DNA from: Moringa oleifera
Lineage: Eukaryota; Streptophyta; Magnoliopsida; Brassicales; Moringaceae
Length of the DNA stretch: 64,000 nt
Reading direction: 5' to 3'
Assembly (NCBI GenBank): GCA_021397835.1
Contig: JAJFZO010000799.1
Coordinates: 3,658,001-3,722,000, forward strand
The notes under the pieces are model-generated. The model saw only the letters and a program-made list of their open reading frames with translations, was not told the DNA's origin and searched no databases. The number at the start of each line of letters is the position of its first letter. Position 1 is the first letter of the stretch. Positions 28,044-39,240 of the stretch are shown here, one piece after another. The translations under genes were made by a program, and so were the position numbers.

Positions 28044-29039
28044 TGTCAGACCTTTGAATCTGAGTACTGTGGCTTAAGTATAAAATGCCTTTTCCATGTT
28101 TTGACTAGGACATGCAAGTGTGAGCGGAGCTATAAGCAAGGCAGATGCACATGTTGGCTTTAGAAACAGACGTGAGAAGTTTTGTCAGAAACCAGCCTCT
28201 TTACTCATGGTGGCGAGATATAGCGAGGGATGTTATGTAGCCTCTGTCACTCCCTCATAAGCTCGCTCAAGGGGAAGTGACAGAGGCTACTCGAGTAAGC
28301 ACTGGCTCTTAGTGGTGCAAAAATGCCCAATGATAGGGACATAAGGTGGAATTCGATGGTTCAACTTAGCATGGATAATAAGTCCATCAAGCCAAGGATA
28401 TCATACAATGAAGGACATGGTTATTCACTAGAGCAAGGGTAAAGAGGCATATAAGAGAAGGGGACAAATATCTATTTTGAAATTTTAAGGAAAGATAAGG
28501 CTTTCGTAGAGTCATAAAAAGCAAGCTACGTCTTTGAACTTATCAAGAAAGGTTAGTATGGTATAAAAAGGCTAGAATAAGATTTCTGATAGGATAAGGA
28601 TTGACTCGTAGAAGAGTTCTAACAGAACAAGAACTTGACTTAATCTTGAAAGGATAAGCACCAACTCAGAGAATGATCCGTATGATCCAGATTGATTGAC
28701 CAAGAAAAAGTTCTTGAGATTGTGGCATACTAAAGGGATTGTTTAAATAAGACACTCTTCAAATATTATAAATAAAGAATTTAGGTTTAATTGTCAGCAC
28801 ATTGAGTAATAGGCACTTAACTGCGTATTAAGAATATAGTAACTTTGAGTCCTTGAGGTACTCTTAGTGAGACCCTTGTAATTGATTTGCTTAATCAATA
28901 AAGGTTAAGAATACACTTTACTTGCTAACCTTTTCTTTGTCTCGTTTGTTATGATTTGTCATGGGCTACACAAGAAGGTTTGTTAGGTGTATGCATTTAG
29001 CACTATCACATTAGAGTTGTATAGATTTAGCAATTGACA
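28044..29039 (+). repeat. 5' LTR of the gypsy element
   Basis: Starts TGTCAGACCTTTGAAT and ends near CAATTGACA. Long aligned segments are shared with the 3' LTR, such as CATGTTGGCTTTA, AAAAGCAAGCTAC and GGAAGATAA-like words. A TATA-like site and polyadenylation-like AATAAAGG (about 28898) are present. Differences from the 3' LTR are frequent point changes and small indels. Confidence 0.8.
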
Positions 29040-29050
29040 GTGTGGTAACT

Positions 29051-29064
29051 TTGTATCATAGAGC
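29051..29064 (+). other. Primer binding site remnant (initiator Met tRNA type)
   Basis: TTGTATCATAGAGC, about 10 bp after the 5' LTR, resembles the usual plant gypsy primer site TGGTATCAGAGC with a base change and a small insertion. Confidence 0.5.
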
Positions 29065-29099
29065 ATTTTTGGCACCACATTTTCTTAAACTTGTGGTTG

Positions 29100-30060
29100 A
29101 TCAAATCACTTCATTAAGCTCAATGGTTGGAGGGAGCGAATCAATGAGGGATCACATTACTTAGTTGGCAAAGATTATTAGTGCTTTGTCGGAGGGATCA
29201 AAAAGCGTGCTAGTTGAGTTGATCAAGGCAATCACACACTAGCAGTTTTCGATGGAAAAGGACATCAGGGCCCTTAAAGAGACTAAGAAGAGTTTTTAGG
29301 TTGAGATTCTGAAAATAGCTTCCTATGCTCCGATAATAGGAGCAGAGCTTACTTTGACTAGGTTAAGGTGTTAGAACCAAAGTTGTTCTCTGGGAAAATG
29401 AACGCTAAATAGTTAAAGAACTTTTTATGAGACATGGAGCAGTATTTCAACGCCACATGAGTGCTCGAAAATGACTAGCTGATGATCATATTCATCTATT
29501 TGTGTGGTGATGCAAAGTTGTGGTGACTACTTATATGTAGGATGATGCTATCACAAGGTAGCCTAACATTGATTCGTAAGAAAAACTCAAAAACTAATTA
29601 AATGAGCAATTCCTACCATGCAATACATCGTTCATGACTAAGGAACAACCAAAGTGCTTGAAGTATATAAGTTCAGTGCATGAGTTTCTTAAAGTAATTG
29701 AATTTTTTGATGCTGGACATCAAAAATATATTGAAGCAAGATAGGTTATTTAACTTCCTTTTAAGCTTGCAGTTGTGAGCTTAAATAGAACTAAGGCGGC
29801 AAGGTGTTTAAACACTTGTCTTAAGTAGTTTTTACAAGGGATAACTTGGTAGATGTCAAAGATGCGAGTAACACCCTGAATAAAAAAACTAAGAAACAAG
29901 GGAAGGTTAAAAAAGATACTAAGAATTCTAATGGCAAAGGTAAGAAAAAAATCTATATGGAGTCTAACAAGCCTGATACTTCGAAAAGCAAGGGAAATAA
30001 CGTAATAAAAAAGCGTTACATCTTGTATAATGGATCTTAAAGAGCATGTAACTCATAAAA
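29100..30060 (+). pseudogene. Decayed gypsy gag with zinc-knuckle remnant
   Basis: Gag-like segments are readable across frames and stops. KVLEPKLFSGKMNAK is followed by a DMEQYFNAT-like motif typical of plant gypsy gag. After a Lys-rich tract at about 29875-30000 comes RYILYNGS and a stop, where an active element would have a CCHC zinc knuckle; the first cysteines have become tyrosines. The longest clean frame is 29846-30040. Its job in an active element would be to form the particle that packages the RNA. This copy is broken. Confidence 0.7.
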
Positions 30061-30169
30061 AAAGTTGATGACACTTATAGTAGAGGATTCTCTCGAGGAG
30101 GACAAAAGAAAGGCCACAACTTGGGTGAACCCGATTCAGCTACGAATATAATCACACCCAAAAGCTTAT

Positions 30170-33100
30170 AGAAAGGATTTATCTACGTCTCGATAAAGGT
30201 AAATGGGAGGGATGTGATTGCCATATTGGATACTAAAGTTACCAATAATTTTTTTTGCAAAAAGAAAAGTTAGAAAGTTCGGGTTTAAGCTTTCCCAGCC
30301 TCAGTCAAGTTTAAAACGTTGAACGTAAAGGTAAAGATAGTATGTGGAGCTACCATTACAACTCTCAAAGTAGGCGATTTGAAAAGTAAGTCCAACTTTT
30401 TAATAACTCCATTGGATCATTTCGACATTGGGTTTAAATTTTTTCAAATAGGCCAAGGCATCACTGATGCCTCACTTAGGTAGGCTACTAGTAGTGAATA
30501 GGTATGCCCCTAGCCTAGTCAAAATCGAATAAGCAGGCAAACTTTTGATAAATAAGAAATAAATTAGGCTATAACATGCGAAGTAGTTTAAGTCGAGACT
30601 GTTGAAAAGTGAAGTGATGATGGTGACAACATTATTTGAGACTAAACTAGAACAGGTCATGGAAGTACTTGATGAAGTTATTGAAGTATTAAAGGAATTT
30701 AGCGAAACTATGCCACTAGAGCTCCCCAAGATATTGCCTTTGAGGAGGAATGTTGATCACAAAATAAAGTTTCTATTGGTGCTAGATCTTTTGCCTAAAC
30801 ACCATATCGAATGCCTATGTCGAAATTAGTGGAACTACAGAAGCAATTGGACGAGCTATTGGAACTGGGTTTCATCCAACCGTCCAAGATCCCTTATGGT
30901 GCACTCATGGTATTCTAGCAAAAGCAAGATGCCTCACTGAGGATGTACGTTGATCATCAAGCATTAAATAAGGTCACGATAAAGAGCAAATATCTAGTGT
31001 CAAATATAGCTAAACTATTCAATCAACTATCGATGGTTAAGTACTTTACAAAGCTAAACTTATAATCAAGTTATTAGTAAGTTCGAATAGTTGAAGGGAT
31101 GAGGCAAAGATCGTATACTTCACGAGGTATGGCTCTTATGAGTTTGTGGCTATGCCATTTAAGCTAACCAATGTGCATGCTACTTTTTACAACCTCATGG
31201 ATAATGTATTGTTTGAGATTTTGGATAAGTTTATAGTGGTTTATCTTGATGATATTGTGGTTTATAGTGAGACCTTTAAAGGAACATGTAAGTCATTTGA
31301 AACAAGTCTTAATACGACTGTAAGAGCATCAACTATACATCACGAAGGAAAAATATGAGTTTTATAAGCAAAACGTGCCCTTCTTAGAAGACTAGATCAA
31401 GAAGGAATAAATATGAATGGATGAGATAAAAGTAGAGACCGTCGTTAAGTGGCTAGTCCTAAGTAAAGTTATTAATTTGGGATTATTCTTAGGGCTCACA
31501 AACCACAATAGGCAGTTCATCACAAGATATTCAAGAAAAAGTAATCGTTTGACAAATTTGCTAAAGATAGATAACCTATGGGTATAGATAGAAAAATGCA
31601 TCCTAGCTTTCAATGGATTGAAACAAGTAATAACCTCGAAATGAAATCTATGCCTTTTAAGTTTTGAAAAGACATTCAAGGTAGTCACGAATGTCTTTGA
31701 TTGAGTAATTAGAGTGCAATAGTGCAAAATGGCCACCTAATGGCATTTGAAAGTTAGAAGCTTAAAGACACTGAATAACATTATTCAACCTTTGAGAAAG
31801 AAAAGATATTTGTTTGTCCATTATCCAAAAATATGATCACATTACTTGCTTGGAATGAAATTTAAGGTAACTACTGATAATGTTACCAATAATTATTTTC
31901 ACTTGTAGAAAAAACTACCCCAAAACTAGTAAGGTGGTAAAAGTTCCTTATAGAAAATTGATTTCTTATGAGGAGCATAACCTAGGCAAGCAAACTATAA
32001 TCATTGATGCATTAAGCTATATGAAAGTGTAAACCTATGTAGTTGCTTTAACAAGTGTCCAAAGTGATTTTCTCAAGCAAATAAAATCGATAGCGAGAGA
32101 GGACCATATATGCCTCATTATTACGAGAGGTGATTGACGGCTTGAGCCGAAGGTATTGGATCGAAGATGGGTTATTATATGCTTGAGGAGGTAAACTATT
32201 CATGGTTTAAGTCTAGTGAGCTTCGAAAATAGCTACTAAGGGAAACTCATGTCCTATAATGGGTGCGTCACCTAATGTCGAGAGGATGCTCATGTTGCTA
32301 TCGAGAGCTTACTATTGGCCAAAGATGACGAATAATATTGAGGGTTATTCCACTCATGCTAAGTGTGCTAACAAGACAAGACAAATAAGAGGAAAGAGGT
32401 AAACTTGCTTTAGCTTTTGCCCATTTTGAAACTCTCGTGAGACTCAGTGTCGATGGACTTTATTGTGGGCTTCACAAAGGTAATATGATTATCTGCACCA
32501 TAATGTAATCATTGATGGGTCCTCAAAATGTGCAATTTTTGCACTTGTTACTCAAACGTGCCTTGTTAATATGACCGCTGCAAGGTCTTTCAAACATGTT
32601 ATTAAAATGTTTGGGTTATCAAGAGACATTGTGACAAAGATGCAAAATTCACGAGAAAATTTTGGATAATGTTGCTTAACTTGATGGGAACAAAATTAAA
32701 GTTCTCCATAGCCAACCATCCACAGACATACGAATAAACTAAAAAGCTAAATAGTTTGTTTGATAAGTACTTGCGATACTACATGACCACCAACCAAAAC
32801 GATTAGCTCAAATTATTGAATATAGCATAATTTTGTTGTAACATCCATCATTCGTTATTGACAGGCTTTAAGTCTTGTAAAGTTGACTTTTGAACAATAA
32901 CCAATAATGTCCTATGAGATAGCAAAGTAAACAAACCAAAAGAGTTATTAAGTGGCCTAGCACGATGCTCGCCACAAATAAGAGATGATTGATTAGGCAA
33001 CAGATAGCCTTTTCAAGGTACAAAGGTATATGAAGAAATAAGCTGACAAAAGGAGACGAGATGCTGAGTTCCAAGTTAAGGATATAGTATTACTAAAGTT

Positions 33101-33430
33101 GACCCCATAAATTTGGAAGAAGATCATAAAGAAAAAAGTTCATTACCTTGAGGTATGACGAACCTTTTAAGATCGAAAAGAAATTTGGAGCAATGACACA
33201 TAAACTAAAGTTATCCCAACATTTGAAGATGCACCCAACATTCCATGTGAACTTCCTTAAGGAGTTCGAAGAAGATGCCAATCGCAAGCATAAGTAGGCC
33301 AAGTGTACAGTGCCGATGACTTGAGTTTAGTTTGACAAGAAGAAAAAGAAAATCCTTTACCATAGAACGAAGGGCTATAACAAGATGAATTGGAGACCAA
33401 TTAGTCAGTTGAGTGGAAAAACACTAGTGA
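30170..33430 (+). pseudogene. Decayed gypsy pol: protease, reverse transcriptase, RNase H, integrase, chromodomain
   Basis: About 30195-30260 keeps a protease-like ILDTKVTNNF (active elements have D-T/S-G). About 30820-31020 reads as the N-terminal reverse transcriptase, with GFIQPSKIPYGA and YVDHQALNKVT. The clean frame 31146-31358 carries the RT catalytic box YLDDIVVYS (YLDD at 31242-31253). RNase H and zinc-binding integrase remnants follow to about 32760. About 33120-33300 resembles the post-integrase segment (YDEPFKIEKK, HPTFHVNFLKEF). A weak chromodomain-like ILYHRTKGY...LVKW follows at about 33350-33440. Numerous stops mean no functional product. Confidence 0.82.
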
Positions 33431-33518
33431 AGTGGATCTAAATTGGGAGAAGGATACCATTTTATTGCAATTGAAAGATCAGATTAAAAAAGTATTACAA
33501 GTCGACAAGGGTGTCGGG

Positions 33519-33533
33519 CTTGATGGGGGTGGT
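33519..33533 (+). other. Polypurine tract of the gypsy element
   Basis: TTGATGGGGGTGGTA lies immediately before the TG of the 3' LTR, the expected site for plus-strand priming. Confidence 0.6.
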
Positions 33534-33534
33534 A

Positions 33535-34556
33535 TGTTAGAGCCTTGAATTTGAGTGTCCAAGTTAGGCTTGAAGTGCCTTGAGTACGCTCGGATTAAGA
33601 TATGCAAATGTGAGCGAAACACGCAAGCAAGGCAAACAAACATGTTGGCTTTAAAAACAAATGTTCGAGGCTTTGTCAAAAACCAATCTCTTTACTCACG
33701 ATATCGAGATATGCTAATAAGTTGGGGATGTTGTGTAGTTAAGAAGAAGGCATACAAACAACCCCATAATCCCACTTGGGAAAGTGGCAGAGATGACTCA
33801 AGCAAGCACCAACCCTTGATGATGCGAAAATGCTTAGTGACGAGGACGGAATGTGAAATTCGATGGCTCAACTTAGCATGGACGTTAAGCCCAACAAGTT
33901 AGGGATATCCTACAATGACAAACAAGGTCATTCACTAAAGGAAGGGTAAAGAAGTATGTATAAGAGAAAGGAACAGATATCTATCTCGAAATTCTAGAGG
34001 AAGATAAAGCTTTAGTAGAGTTCAAAAAGCAAGCTACCTCTTCAAGCTTATCAAGAGGGGTTAGTGCAAGATAAAAAGGTTTGAATTAGTCTTCGAAAAA
34101 GATAAGGCCCTTAGCTCATAAAAAAGTCTCAGTGGAAGAAGGACTTAACTCAAACTTTGAAGGAAAAGTACCAATTCAAATAGCAATTCATGTGATTTAA
34201 ATTGATTGGGTAAGAAAATGTTTTTAAAACTATGAGACACTAGAGAGAGCTTTTAGGTAAGACACTTCTCAAATATTACAACTAAAGGTCTGAGTTCAAT
34301 TGTAAGCACATTAAGTAATATGCACTCAACCATGTGTTGAAAATAAAATAGTTTTGAATTTTTGGATACTTTTGGTTAACTAGTTTTTTTAATCAATAAA
34401 AGTTGAAAATTATCCTAAATAATTACTTCAATTATTTTGCATGCTAACCTCTTCTTTATTTCGTATATTGTGGCTTGCCATGAGTTATACAGTAAGGCTA
34501 ATTAAGTGGACACATTTAGCATATCACACGATAGTTATATGATCCAACAATTGACT
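33535..34556 (+). repeat. 3' LTR of the gypsy element
   Basis: Starts TGTTAGAGCCTTGAAT and ends near CAATTGAC, collinear with the 5' LTR. The frame 33555-33902 (+) lies wholly inside this LTR and is not a gene. Confidence 0.8.
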
Positions 34557-34799
34557 ATGTGAGATGAAAAACTTTACGATTCTTTCGCACCAACTTGGTT
34601 CCCCAATTACATGGATCCTTTTTCTTTTTCTTTTGTATGTATTTTCATTACAAACCACCTCTGGTGAATCTATACATACAAATATGGAAGAAAAAGTCTG
34701 GTTTGTTCTAAGCATAAATACACAGACATAGAATATATTCAAAGGAATAGATAGCTTTCAACCTAGCAAAATCTAAGTGCCTCTGAACTGAATTGATAA

Positions 34800-35099
34800 T
34801 TAGTTCAACATCATGCAAAAGTGAGTCAGCAAATTAAAACTAGAACCACTGTAATTCCTAATTTTATGTTTTCCAAAAAGAGCGAAGCAAAAATTTTGCA
34901 AAGCAACCACTTGGAGTTCCTCTCCAATGACTCCAATTACATCGACCACCAGACCTAGTGAAGAATAATTTAACATTCTCTGGTTGAGATGCTGAATTGT
35001 ACCAGACATCAACACTGTAGAGGATGGGTTGAGGTTAAGTTCAACCACTACACTGAGATGCAATAAAATGCCATTGAGGGACACGATAGAGACTGCCAT
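34800..35099 (-). CDS. Unassigned 99-residue frame, possible exon or gene fragment
   Basis: An isolated minus-strand frame of 99 residues downstream of the BPC gene. The middle part (residues about 28-70) alternates hydrophobic strands, SSTVLMSGTIQHL and GLVVDVIGVIGEELQVV, a pattern reminiscent of an OB-fold strand pair as in small RPA-, TEN1- or RMI2-like proteins. The resemblance is weak and no family signature is certain. A possible splice acceptor (TTTTCATGGCAG) overlaps the frame's start, so the frame could be a last exon instead. It lies in transcript-like sequence, and could also belong to an extended BPC 3' region or be fortuitous. Confidence 0.22.
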   Translation of the reverse strand: MAVSIVSLNGILLHLSVVVELNLNPSSTVLMSGTIQHLNQRMLNYSSLGLVVDVIGVIGEELQVVALQNFCFALFGKHKIRNYSGSSFNLLTHFCMMLN

Positions 35100-36580
35100 G
35101 AAAATATGTACTAGACATTAAAACTAATCAATAATAACAGAGAGAAAGAAAAGCATGCTGTAACAGACATCATGTAGCAACCAATGGTGAAGAAATGTAA
35201 TACAGGACAAAGACTTTTCTACTCTGAGATGTCACATGCATAAGATCAATATTCTAGCATCTCTGAAACTGAAATTCTATTGAAAATTCTGAAGACAACT
35301 GAAAAGTGCCTCCAAAATCAAGACTAATAAATCTGTGACATATGATAGAAACTCTAAAGCTGGCCATACTTGCAGCAACAACACTCAGATCACCGTTCGT
35401 ATAGAATACAATCTTCAATGGAAAGATTTAGAAGAATTGCATTTAAGTTACTGAAATTCATAATGTTAAAGCAAACAAACTGGAAGCAAAACAGAAACAC
35501 AAATCCTTTTGCAACTAAGTAATCAATACCTTATCAAAAAGTAATCAACAAACCTTTATCTGCTTGAGTCAGGCACTGGGGAGGTTATCGTACAGCAAGA
35601 ACCTTCTCATTCCATTTCAAGTTTATGACTAATTTTTAAAAAGTAAACAGCACTCCAGATTTTGTTGGATGATGTAGAAGCATACTGAATTGGAAATGTT
35701 TACTAATCAACATAGCTGAGTGTAAACATTATCAAGATATTCATGAAATATTTTGACTGATCGATGTGAATACATGAGAACTTGATTTTATGGAATCAGA
35801 GTACGTTTGGTTTGTGCTTCTGAAAGTATGTCTATTTTCAGGAGGGAAAAAAAAAGAAGAAAGAAAGAAAACCACAGTTCCCTTGTACTAAAAAAAAAGT
35901 TTTATTTTATTATCAAGAAAATTTCTTGAAAAAATCAAATCTACTCCCGAGAACATCTTTTTGATGTTTTTGGCCATTTTAATACAGTTCCACAATCAAT
36001 TTTGAAGAATACAAAAGAAAAAAACCATAACAAAAGATTTCTCACTAAAATTTATTACCACTTACAATAAAAGTAGTAAAGGAGTAGATAACTCTAAGGT
36101 TAAGAGCAATGCAAAAGTCAAAAATAAGCAAAAAACAGTATGCTGTTCTTGCTTTCAGAAACAGCCCTAACAGTGAAGGAACTGCAGCCCATTCAAGCAA
36201 CCACATAATTAGGTACAAATGCATAGCAATATAGGCATATCAACAAGAATATAAACAGGGAAAGCAAAAGGAAAGAAGTACTTCTGACTATTACATGAAG
36301 GTAATGAAAAGAATTTATGAGTCAAGGATGAAGGAAAAAAAAAAACTCTATCAATGACTAATTCAGTGAGATACCGAGTTCTAAAATTACAAACAAAAAG
36401 GAAGAGAACACATTTTGGAAGCCTAAAAGGTACATTCTAGAAAAGTATTTTAAGTGCTGGAAATATTCATCAACCACAAACTACATCTGGCCCATCTGAA
36501 AAAGGCAACAACCATATGCAGACAAGAGGAACATACCAACTGCGACTACAGGCCAATTTGAAGATTTGGAGTTTCTACAT
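35100..36580. other. BPC downstream region
   Basis: Moderately AT-rich, unique-looking DNA without a recognisable gene. The part nearest 36580 probably contains the BPC 3' UTR. No clear poly(A) site was placed. Confidence 0.4.
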
Positions 36581-37435
36581 CTATCTGATAGTCACAAACT
36601 TATTCGTACCATGTTTTGCCCAATGTGTCCTCAGATCAATAGGATTAGAGAAGTTGTAGCCCTCAGCGGCCAGTTTTTCTAAAACCTTTTTAAAAGCTCC
36701 TAAACTCATCTTTCTCCCTGCTATCCTTGCTCCACGTCGTTTTGTACTCATTGGCAAGGGATATACGGACATTCCAGTAGTACAACATGCAGATTGCCAC
36801 CCCCCACAACCCCATCTATAGCACTGCTGTGGTGTTCCAGTACATGAACAAACTGGTATGGGAATACTGGAGATATCCATATCAATCCCATTTATAACAA
36901 TTTCAGTGGTTTTCTTAGCAGACCTTATTCGTTGAACATTGGGACTACAACCTTCAGCTTTTCGAGCACGAGGGCCTCTTTTGCCTTTCTTTGCTTTGGG
37001 TGACTTGGGGACTTTGTGCCCCTGCCTTTTCTTATTAGAGCTGTTTTCCCCTTCAATGAATGGCTCTTCTACTTGAGGCACCCTTTCCTCCTTCAACAAT
37101 TCAGTTGGCTGAACCATCTGCATATGATGAGCTGATGATGTTTCAGGCAAAATTCCATAGTTCGGGTTGCCAGGCATCACATTAATAAACTTTTCTCTTT
37201 GGTTGATCCAAGCATCTCTCATGTAGTCCATGGGATATGACACTTGGGAAACCCCCATATCTCTATGGTGAAAAGCTCCACTGCCACTGCCCATAACTGC
37301 TGTATTCCTTGCACCAAGAAGGGGTTTTTCCGGCATGGTGGACATAAGCTGAAGGCCTAGATGGCTTTTAAGTGAATTGGCTGGCTCATAGTAACCCCAG
37401 TTACGGAAATTCAGACCATTATCTCCATCCATCAT
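36581..37435 (-). CDS. Class I BASIC PENTACYSTEINE (BBR/BPC, GAGA-binding) transcription factor
   Basis: An intact 284-residue single coding exon, the usual length for class I BPC proteins. The N-terminus has the class I signature FRNWGYYEP and LGLQLMST (residues about 10-33), followed by WINQREKF and NYGILPETSS. A basic nuclear-localisation stretch covers about 134-160 (KKRQ, KSPKAKKGKRGPRARK). The C-terminal DNA-binding domain (about 176-284) includes VCSCTGTPQQCYRWGCGG, WQSACCTT, the YPLPMSTKRRGARIAGRKMS block and the terminal HGTNKFVTIR. All conserved cysteines are present. BPC proteins bind GA-rich DNA in the nucleus and regulate homeotic and hormone genes. Two Met codons open the frame (MMDGD). 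Either could be used; the first is given. Confidence 0.96.
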   Translation of the reverse strand: MMDGDNGLNFRNWGYYEPANSLKSHLGLQLMSTMPEKPLLGARNTAVMGSGSGAFHHRDMGVSQVSYPMDYMRDAWINQREKFINVMPGNPNYGILPETSSAHHMQMVQPTELLKEERVPQVEEPFIEGENSSNKKRQGHKVPKSPKAKKGKRGPRARKAEGCSPNVQRIRSAKKTTEIVINGIDMDISSIPIPVCSCTGTPQQCYRWGCGGWQSACCTTGMSVYPLPMSTKRRGARIAGRKMSLGAFKKVLEKLAAEGYNFSNPIDLRTHWAKHGTNKFVTIR

Positions 37436-37468
37436 TTGGGACAGATAATTGACAGCAAAATGTGGAGA

Positions 37469-37891
37469 CTACAAAACAATCTCTATTCAATTTGCAAAAG
37501 ATTTAGCCACGGCATTGCTTTTGACCTAACAATTTCTGACAAATATAGGTAAAGGGTAAAGCAAAACTTCAATTAAAACAATATATTGATGATAACAGAG
37601 ATAGAATCATAGAACTAACTGATACTGAAAATGAAAAAACCAACCAACCTAGAAAAATGAAGCAGTGAAATTTGGTTCATGGCGAATCATAGAACTAATT
37701 GATACTGAAAATGACAAAATCAACCAACCTAGTAAAAGGAAGCAGTAAAATTTGGTTCATGGCACAGACATTCAAACAACGGGATCTCTCCACAAAGTGA
37801 ACCCCCAATATAATATATATTTATAACATAAAAGAAGACAAAAAAGGATAGATATATTAAGAACTAAGAGAGAGATATAGGATTTCCGTAC
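37469..37891 (-). other. Predicted 5' UTR intron of the BPC gene
   Basis: On the minus strand a donor (TTCGG|GTACGG, boundary at 37892/37891) and an acceptor (TTTTGTAG|TC, boundary at 37469/37468) frame an AT-rich 423-bp segment. Leader-like, more balanced sequence with AACCCTAGCC lies at 37892-38040. 5' UTR introns are known in plant BPC genes. This model is an inference from splice signals only. Confidence 0.45.
37604..37763. repeat. 80-bp tandem duplication in BPC leader intron
   Basis: Two adjacent 80-bp units (37604-37683 and 37684-37763), both starting GAATCATAGAACTAA and ending TTTGGTTCATGGC, differ at only a few positions. They lie inside the predicted 5' UTR intron of BPC. Confidence 0.92.
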
Positions 37892-38040
37892 CCGAACACT
37901 GGAGTCCAAATTTTGGTGTCTAGTATGTTAATTGGACCAGACACAGACCTACTTCGTAGAAGAAAGAGGATAACTGGCTAGGGTTCTTCGCCTCTCCGGA
38001 TTGAAGACGCAGAGTCTAAAAAGCAAACCAGGAAAGGCGA

Positions 38041-39240
38041 GAATATATTAGGCCATTTATTGGCATGGGTGCATTTACCCATGCTCTTTCAGTTCCCATT
38101 TTTATCCATTAATTATCAGGAGAATAAGATCTAAGGATAAATTTAAAGAATATATATATAATATGCATAACCATTAGCCAATTATTAGGTTGCCTTCTCG
38201 GCACATACACTGATGCCATTTTTCAGCCCAGTGTTATAAGATGAAGTAGGACTTCTAAAAAGGATTTGTTTGGCTGCATCATAACTTAAAAGTTTGGATG
38301 GTGCCACCCGATCTGTATTCCTGTTATTTGATTTGATTGCATGACTCCAAAAATGAAGATAGAACATTTCATCAAATAAGCAGGTCATTGTATATAATCT
38401 AATATAAATTTACATATAAAGGGCTGGAATGACTAGTGTGATAAGGTTATTCTTTTGACATGGACTACTATAGTTCATGGTTGGCTTTTTTTTTTTTTTA
38501 AGCACCCAATTCATATATTTTTCAAAATAATCTCATTTAATAATGTAATTTTTATAGTACTTTTTAAGATATAAACTGATAAAAATACTCTTACTTTTTG
38601 TCATATTGCCTCTTGATCAACAAACAGAAGAAATTTCTCTAAATTTTTTTTCTCTCTCTTCGAATGTATCTTTTTTTTTTAATGCAAATGTATCATTTCT
38701 TTATGTGCATTCTCTACTGTTATTTTCTTTTTTCAATGTTTGATTCTTAAACGACATTGATAATTACTTGAAGATTGCAATGAGCTTGTGTTCGAATATT
38801 TGAAGAAAATTTCTTCTAGTATATCATGTTGGGTTGTTGCAAAATTGATGTATAATACAGTTGAATATTTGCATAATAACATCAAGGAATCTGCTATTGA
38901 CATCCCTTGTCTCATACATTCAAAAAAAATATTTGTTAACAATATAGGTTGTTATAACTTTGAAGATTGCATATGATCATATTATTGTTAAAAATTTCGT
39001 GCCATATTAGTATAAATCATGGCTTATTTATTAAAATCGTGCATTATTTTTTTAAAGAAACATGTCTTTATTGTATAATTTGTGCCTTAATATTTACAAA
39101 AATATTGTGTTTTGTTTAACAAAAATGTGCATTAATTTTTAAAATCGTGCCTTATTGTATAGACTCTGTGGCTTAATGTTTTTGCAACTAAACATGTATT
39201 AAGTACATTTCACGCAATTTTTTTTCTTTTTTTAGATACC
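38041..39240. other. AT-rich intergenic DNA
   Basis: No supported gene. The minus-strand frame 38185-38388 has no clear domain. From 39000 to 39180 there are several GTGCCTTATT/GTGCATTA-like words just upstream of the MuDR remnant, possibly its subterminal region. Confidence 0.4.

Larger units (their letters stand above)
28044..34556 (+). mobile_element. Decayed Ty3/gypsy chromovirus retrotransposon
   Basis: A 6.5 kb element with two diverged LTRs (28044-29039 and 33535-34556), a primer-binding-site remnant, decayed gag and pol, and a polypurine tract before the 3' LTR. The order gag, protease, reverse transcriptase, RNase H, integrase and a chromodomain-like tail identifies a Ty3/gypsy chromovirus. 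Stops and frameshifts occur throughout, so it cannot encode working proteins. LTR divergence is substantial, so insertion is old. No convincing target-site duplication remains. Confidence 0.88.

Noticed and set aside
33555..33902. 115-codon plus-strand frame
   Set aside because: Lies wholly within the gypsy 3' LTR and has no domain.
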